A DNA stretch of 64,000 nucleotides from Annona cherimola (lineage: Eukaryota; Streptophyta; Magnoliopsida; Magnoliales; Annonaceae), in NCBI GenBank assembly GCA_030490835.1, contig CM059971.1, positions 68,838,224-68,902,223 on the forward strand, read 5' to 3'. A program made the translations under genes and the position numbers. Of the stretch, positions 58,274 through 64,000 are shown in pieces (positions within the stretch are counted from its first letter, which is position 1; each line of letters begins with the position of its first letter). Below the pieces are notes generated by a model. That model made no database searches. It was given only the letters and a program-made list of their open reading frames with translations, and had not been told where the DNA came from.

Positions 58274-60059
58274 AATCCACAGAATTCATAGCAATAAAGT
58301 TATCAGTATAGAGTTTCTCAACAATATCATGTGGGGGATTTCCCCACCATTCCAGATGATTCCTAGGAGAAACTGAAATCATATCCGCAACAGTATGAGC
58401 CACAGAATTTCCCTATCGAAGAACATGGAGAGCCGAAATGTGATCATTTTCACATAGCACGCCCCTGATCTCATCAATGATATGACCCACCGGCGATGCG
58501 ATGTGGCCGTCATTTGCCAGATAAGCGCAGAGGATAAGCGAGTCCGACTCGATGTGGACCCTACGAAACCCGATGTGGAGAGCCCAACGAACGCCAAAAA
58601 TAAAAGCTTTTGCCTCCCAAAACAGAGTATCCCCACCTCCCCTCCACTTCAAGCCACGGGCCGCAATAAAATAACCACGCTCGTCACGAATAACAGCAGC
58701 AACACAGCAAACATCACGCCCCGCAGGGCATCTAGAGTCCACATTGATCTTGAACACACCCGCCGGTGGCATGGTCCATCTGGTGATGAGCTGGCTATCC
58801 AATGCGGACCCAAAATCCAAGAGCCTGACACGCCCCAGTTGCTCAATGTAGTCCTTACACCAAGGGAGAAGATCCGCAAACGCGGGATGGACCCCCTCAG
58901 CATGGAGCTTGTTCCTCATAAACCAAATACGCCAGCATAGGACAATGAAAAGAGTGAACACGCCTCCCCCGCACTTAGAAGCCAGGTGACACAAGATATC
59001 TTGAACGGAGGATAACCAGAGATTCGCAGGGACAAGCCCCCTTACACAACTCACCACTTTATCACATCTAAGGAATAAATGGTGAACATCCTCGGCCTCC
59101 CCAGAACAAAAGAGGCACAGAAGGTTTACGTCCAGGCCCCTCCCTGAAAGATTGCAAAAAGTTGGGAGAGAATCCCTAAATAGCCGCCACCCAAAGATCT
59201 TAATCTTGCTCGGGAGCCCCAACTTCCAAATAGCCCTGTAGCAACAAGATGGCGGCGCCACATCATGCTCACCCGAAAGCCATCTATGAGCAGACCTGAC
59301 AGAAAACTGACCGCTTGTCTCGCTCTTCCAAAAGATGCAGTCCGTCGTGGGAAGGCGGGGAAGGGGAACACGCCTCACAGCCTGCCATCCCACCTCACCA
59401 ACAGCCGCCAACACCCTGTCCCTATTCCATTCAGCAGCCCCCGCCACAATGAAGTAACTAACCGAAATATCCTCCGGGATAGATAGGGGAAGCGGCCCCG
59501 CCTTGCGCAAACCACCCTTCAACCAATCGTCGAAGAAGAAGCGAACACTTCTACCGTCACCAATCCTCCACCTGCACCCATCCTGACACCTGTCCCGTGC
59601 CTTGAGAATGCCCTTCCATGTGAAAGAATCGGACTGACGAGACACACAGTCCGAAATGTTCGAGTATGGGAAGTATTTAGCCCTGAGAACCCTTGAGCAA
59701 AAAGAATCAGGATTTGATGAGAGACGCCACACCTGCCTGGCGAGGAGGGCATAATTGAAGTCGTGGAGGTCCCTAAACCCCATACCCCCCACACATTTGG
59801 CCTTGCACATATCATTCCAAGCAACCCAACACATCTTCTTTTTATCCCCATGTTCACCCCACCAAAACTTTCTAATTAACCCCATTATATCCTTACAGAA
59901 CGACTTGGGAAGCAAAAAGATGCTCATCACGTAGGTTGGTATAGCTTGAGCCACAGCTTTTATGAGCACCTCCTTCCCCCCCCAGGATAAGAGCCGGCCC
60001 TTCCATCCTTGGATTTTATGCCCGATGCGATCCCTGATGCCTCTGAACAATCTGCATTT
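58251..60059 (-). pseudogene. LINE-C ORF2 C-terminal part, one internal stop
   Basis: Open for 545 codons after truncation. It starts within the RT thumb (RIGHKIQGWKGRLLSWGGKE, LIKAVAQAIPTYVMSIFLLP) and continues through FWWGEHGDKK and GMGFRDLHDFNYALLARQVW. Then come zf-RVT (CLFCSGEAEDVHHLFLRC) and RNase H (KINVDSR, WEAKAF, ESDSL). A TAG at 58413-58415 interrupts HVLR-GNSVAH, where LINE-B has CAG (Gln). Beyond it the frame stays open for 54 codons to the TAA at 58251. One substitution therefore separates it from an intact C-terminal region, apart from the 5' truncation. LINE-derived zf-RVT/RNase H regions like this are often mis-annotated as host genes. Confidence 0.9.
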
Positions 60060-62189
60060 AGATCAAATTATTTGATTGTCCCATTTCTAAAAAATAAATA
60101 GTAAATGCTATGTGTTGTTTAAGATTATATATTTGGAACTTGAGGATGTTATTTTTTGTGCTTATTTAACGTTTTTCATTGTAACTTTGTTAATGGATTG
60201 CATGCTATTTACTCTCATTTTTGTGTAGACTTGTGCTTGAGTTTTACAATTTATAGCATTCATTCAAAATTTTTCTAGTTAGTTATTCAATTATATAACT
60301 AAGGTTATTCTAATTTTTTTTCGTTTTCGTTTTGCTTTTGCAAATACATCGATTTCGAAGGATCAATATTATAACTTGATAGCATAGATATAATGTACAA
60401 CACAAAGGTAAGTACGATTTTCTTTAATTTATGAATTCATTATATATTTTACATTAAACACTAATACACCAGTTCCATCCTATTCTCAGAAACGGTTGAA
60501 CTGGTTGAACCAAAACCAATCTCTTAACAAGTTCATTAACCGATTCAGTTCTGACAACATTGGCTTCTACTAAAGAGTAAAACCATTTTTTTCTAAATTA
60601 ACCCTTTATTCCATGCATTCACTGTAGGTTTGGAGCATAGAAAGAAAGTACCCTACTTGGTCCCTTTTGCCTTTCAAGAAAATTATAACATCGTCCATAA
60701 AAAATAGATAAGTGAGAGGACTCCTTATGCATAACAGAATTTTAATAGTTTTATTTGATTGTTGAGCCTCCCAAAGTTAGACAAATAAGCCCTCTGCACA
60801 AATTAGGAATAAGTAGGGTGAGAATGGGTCTCCCTATCTTAAACCACCTAGAAGTAGAAAAATGTTATCCACTTTTCACTGAAGTACATCCTCCTCATCA
60901 TATGGCATAAGAATTTCCATTTGACTCGATCACATACTTTTGATATCTCTAGTTTCACTACCATTGCTTCCTTATTCCCCAGACTCTTTTCCATAAAGAA
61001 TGAGGAGCTTCATATGCACGATCATTTTATCTGAGATCAATTGACCCGTGATGAAAGCATCTATGATTCAAAAATAATGCTCAATAAACACTTCTTCAAC
61101 CTATTGGCCAAAAATTTTCTATTAATTTGTAAACAACGTTGCATAAACTTATAGGTATGAAGTCCCCCAATCAATTTGTACCTTACTTCTTCAAGATGAG
61201 AACAATGTCTGTGAGATTGACCTCTCTCATCATTATGTGTTGCTCGATTCTCCAAGTTGAGTCTAAGAAATCCTTACATGCCTGGTACATATTAGTAAGC
61301 CACTGTCCATTGCTATTGGAAAAAACAGCTAGTAGGCCATCTAGTCTTGGCGCTTTGCTTAAATGAAATTTATGTGTCTTTTTTGAATCTATCCTATGGA
61401 AATATTTTGTGTTGCAATCTTCAAACTAGAGCCAGTTCTATCTTGATCACTTTTGCTAGAGAATCTCCTTATCTTCTAGGAAGCTATATGATCCATTGTG
61501 GTATCAAAAAGGGTAAGTAACTCTAGTTGAGAAAGAGCACTGTACTGCTTCTATATCGCCCTTTATAAGTTGCCGCTAGATGCCTAGTTCCACTTTGCTA
61601 GCTTTTCTACAAACCTACACAATTTCTATTTGAGATTCAGTAGTGAAGACATCTGTTGGAACTTTGCCCATGATTCTTTTATCAAATCATTTATTTTGCT
61701 TCCTTGTTCTTCCCCCAAAACAGCTCATGCCTGAAATAGTTTGGAGGCCTATCTTGTTTGGCATTATAATTCATGTAGAGAAAGAAGCGGCTGTGATTGG
61801 AAGCTACAACTACTAGATGAAGGTTCTTTACATAAGGAAGTGGTTCGTCTAATCTATTGATGCCATAGCCTCTCTAGCCGAGCTTCAACTCTATTACATC
61901 CACATCTCTTATTACTCTAAATAAGCTCTCGCAGCCCTTATAATAATGACCTAAGCCATTGATCAACTTGTAATTGAATATTTCTAATTAATTTAATGTG
62001 ATCTTGATAGCCCATTAAGCTTGCTCCAAATATACTTCCTCACATAACCTAATGTTGATTTTCACTCATCCAGGTCCTCACCCCGATCAACAACTGAGTA
62101 TCATATTAGGCATAAATCACATCCTTGATGGCAAATTGAGTAGTTTATAGTGCCTCTAAAAATTCTCTTAAATATACTTGTCCAGAATT

Positions 62190-64000
62190 TGACTGATGTC
62201 GGCTTACCAAATTAAAAGCGTAATAGATGTCAGGAGAGTACACATTATAATGCATATCAAGCTCCCAATTGCATTGGTATAAGAAACATTTCTTATTTCT
62301 CTTTTGTGTGCCGGAGTCTTAGGATACATTTCAAAGCTTAATGTCTTACCCTCTTGCAATGAGGTTGTTAATTGGGTCGCAATTCTACATGTTGAATCAT
62401 TCAAGTACCTTGTTGATGTACATTTCTTAAGAAAGAGTAAGAAGTCTTTCTGAATGATCTTTTTGTATTTTTAATTTAAGTATGTAATCTACTTCATCAT
62501 TATCCTTTATTTCAAAATTGGAGGACAATCATTCCTTAATGGAAATAAGAAATGCAAGATCTCTTCCTATAAGCAAAATGTCATCGACATAAAGAGATAA
62601 GATTTCAAAATCAGTCTTCAATTGTTTTATGTAAACACGACGGTCTTCATTGATCGTTATAAACGTGTAGGATATTATGGCTTGATGGAATCTTAGGTGC
62701 CACTATCCGGATGATTGTTCGAGGCCATAAATTGATCATTGGAGTTTGCAAATTTTGTACTCCTGACCTTCCTTTATGAAAACTATAGGATATTCTATAT
62801 AAATTTTCTTATCTAGTTACCCATTAAAAAAAGTCATTTTAATGTCTATTTGGTGTAGTTTCAAATCTAAATTCATGATAGTCACAATAATAAGGCAAAT
62901 GAAAGTAGAACTTACAATTGGAGAGAAGGTTCCCTCGTAATCGATACCCTCCAATTAAATATAACACTTGGCCACTAAGCAAGTTTTGTATCTCTTGATT
63001 GATCCATCAACTACGCATTTAATTTTGACAACCTATTTGTTCTCATTCACTTTACATCCAAATGAAAGATTAACCAAGTCCTAGCCTTGATTAGTCCTCA
63101 TATATTTTAACTCTTCTTCCGTTTGAGGAAGTAAAAATTAATTGAGTTATAGAATGATAAAGTTTAGATGATACTTCTTTATTTTGTGAACAACTGATGT
63201 CTACCATTTCTGTTGCTTTGAATCAATTGTGAGAGTTCTCTTCTACTTATGTACATTTTTCTGCCTCTTTGCTTTGAAAATTTCTTTAAGTTGCCTCTAT
63301 CTCTCTTTTTTGCCTGTCTTTAAGCTTGTTCTCATCAGGTGTAGGCTACTATACTTGCATGTGTCCTACTCCACCACAATTATAGCATTTAAGAGCGTCC
63401 TTTTTCTTTTTTCTTTTGTTCCTTTCCTTATAGGCTTTAGAGGAACCTACGGTCTTTCCTTTTCTTGCAAATTTTCTAAAATTTTTTATGAGGAAAACAA
63501 TTTCTTTATTTCATTTGGTGATGTTGAGGAAGACTCATTTGTGCTTTAATGTAAGAGTCTTTTCCCCCAACTATGTCCTTCATTCTTTTTCTGGATCAAC
63601 TCATGTGATATTAAAGAGCTAATGAGATCTTCCAACTTCAGGGTGTTGAGATCTTTGGCTTCCTCAATGGTTGTAGTCTTTGGTATCCAAGACTCGAGTA
63701 GAGCTTTTAGGATCTTCATGACCTGTTTAGGTTTATAAATGGCCTTTCCTAGGCCTTTAAATGCATTATTAATTTTTCAAAAAATTAGCAAACATTTCGA
63801 AAATACTTTATTTCAAGCATATTGAAACTGTTTAGCTCTCCCATGAGAATATTCCTTCTCATTCCTTGGACCTGATAGGTGCCCTCATTTTTAGAAGTTA
63901 AGGTGTCCTATATTTCCTTAGCAGTTTGACGTGAAGACACTTGATCATATTATATTACTATAAAAGCTTAGCATAATGAATCATGGCTTTAACATTACCC
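62190..64000 (-). pseudogene. Decayed Ty1/copia gag-pol, running off the window
   Basis: Read on the - strand from 64000 downwards. The gag-like part contains KALLESW, then TTTIEEAKDLNTLKLEDLISS, then a zinc knuckle KCYNCGGVGHMQ (about 63390-63355) lacking its last Cys. The pol part has LHQIDIKMTFFNG, IYGLEQSSG, the RT signature SLYVDDILL (about 62600) and PKTPAHKREIRNVSYTNAIG before an RNase H-side block ending near VSRHQSNSG at about 62190. There are frequent stops and shifts. No LTR lies inside the window; the 5' LTR would be beyond 64000. The integrase region seems largely missing. It abuts LINE-D at about 62150-62190, so one of them is truncated there. Confidence 0.8.

Larger units (their letters stand above)
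58198..60059 (-). mobile_element. LINE-C: young 5'-truncated LINE
   Basis: On the - strand it runs from 60059 to a poly(A) seen as a T run at 58198-58214. The flanks share AGATCAAATT (58188-58197 and 60060-60069), a 10-bp TSD. It is 1.86 kb: the end of the RT, zf-RVT, RNase H and the 3' tail (CCTTTTCATC plus A run). Family members LINE-A and LINE-B match it throughout, but it is far better preserved. Confidence 0.92.
57145..60562 (+). mobile_element. hAT-type non-autonomous element, copy 3 (contains LINE-C)
   Basis: Termini CAGTGTTGTTAAAACC and AGTTCTGACAACATTG match copies 1 and 2. The flanks GTTCCTGC and GCTTCTAC are a decayed 8-bp TSD (5 of 8). Without the LINE-C insertion and its duplicated target it is about 1.55 kb, like copy 1. 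The subterminal CCGGT words are more diverged here, and the GC-rich block is replaced by C/T-rich noncoding sequence with AAACCTAAACCC near 57335. It is older than copies 1 and 2, and inserted into LINE-D. Confidence 0.82.
55185..62150 (-). mobile_element. LINE-D: old reverse-strand L1-type LINE, split by a nested hAT/LINE
   Basis: Read on the - strand in two parts, 62150-60563 and 57144-55185, with hAT copy 3 between them. The 5' part has an endonuclease end (ELFWGKNKE and the preceding region), KAPRLDGLLAVF, FIPISLCNVVYKL, LEISKVCDRVKW, a GDP-SPYLFLICAEGL block and FMDD (FADD in active enzymes). The 3' part has YLGLPAW, GGKEILIKHVVQAIPS, FWPHKPDGEF and RNase H pieces (DVGFNENSRKVGAGVIARDS, HTLANHAL). 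It ends near TTTATTATCAGAAAAAA. There are many stops and shifts throughout. It is a different, older lineage than LINE-A to -C. The 5' limit is uncertain. Confidence 0.8.

Noticed and set aside
58482..58940. 152-codon + strand ORF over LINE-C
   Set aside because: Antisense to the RNase H region of LINE-C, which is conserved and open on the - strand.
1..64000. An undescribed multi-gene defence or metabolic system
   Set aside because: I found no cluster of intact protein genes. Apart from DnaJ and tRNA-Lys, the recognisable coding sequence is LINE or copia debris or gene fragments.

Overview
This is a nuclear window from a flowering plant. It has AT-rich intergenic DNA, an intron-containing gene for a plastid J-protein, a plant-type tRNA-Lys, L1-type LINEs that carry an RNase H domain, a tRNA-derived SINE, hAT, Tourist and Mutator-like elements, solo LTRs and a decayed Ty1/copia element. 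I cannot place it below angiosperm level from the sequence alone. I found only two genes that look intact: a two-exon J20-like chloroplast DnaJ protein (6964-9927, +) and a tRNA-Lys(UUU) gene (54204-54276, -). Most of the rest can be read as layered transposable elements. Many of these have clean target-site duplications (TSDs), so insertion boundaries can be set to the base.

Layout. 1-6900: AT-rich DNA with Tourist-like and foldback elements. 6964-9927: the DnaJ gene; its 2.3-kb intron holds a Tourist-like and a Mutator-like element. 10.0-12.7 kb: further small elements and a pyrimidine-rich tract. 13043-14264: a 5'-truncated LINE (LINE-A). 14.3-20.7 kb: small elements, including an 863-bp foldback element with a SINE in its loop. 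20830-31034: a full-length LINE (LINE-B, about 6.05 kb of its own sequence). It is split by a 1.58-kb hAT element and a 2.57-kb solo LTR, each with its own TSD. 31.0-33.1 kb: fragments of two protein genes, a transit-peptide-like exon and an ankyrin-repeat pseudogene. 33212-34605: a second copy of the same hAT family. 34.6-45.9 kb: old repeats, a 1.6-kb solo LTR with five regularly spaced palindromes, and an LTR remnant full of GTCGAC-type repeats. 46-54 kb: foldback, Tourist-like, Mutator-like and hAT elements, ending in a decayed minisatellite that abuts the tRNA. 55.2-62.1 kb: an old reverse-strand LINE (LINE-D), split by a third hAT copy, which is itself split by a young reverse-strand LINE (LINE-C). 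62.2-64.0 kb: a decayed reverse-strand Ty1/copia pol-gag that runs off the window.

How the parts relate. LINE-A, -B and -C share coding domains and an inverted repeat over the ORF2 stop codon just before the poly(A) tail. The paired bases change together between copies, which suggests a folded RNA signal for the LINE reverse transcriptase. The SINE ends in a similar tail, so it may use the same LINE machinery. I found no undescribed multi-gene system. The best leads are this covarying LINE 3' stem-loop, the one-base ORF1/ORF2 junction of LINE-B, the hAT family with dense CCGGTTCGAACCGG-like subterminal arrays, the palindrome array in the second solo LTR, and a perfect 109-bp tandem duplication that copies the 3' half of the tRNA-Lys gene.
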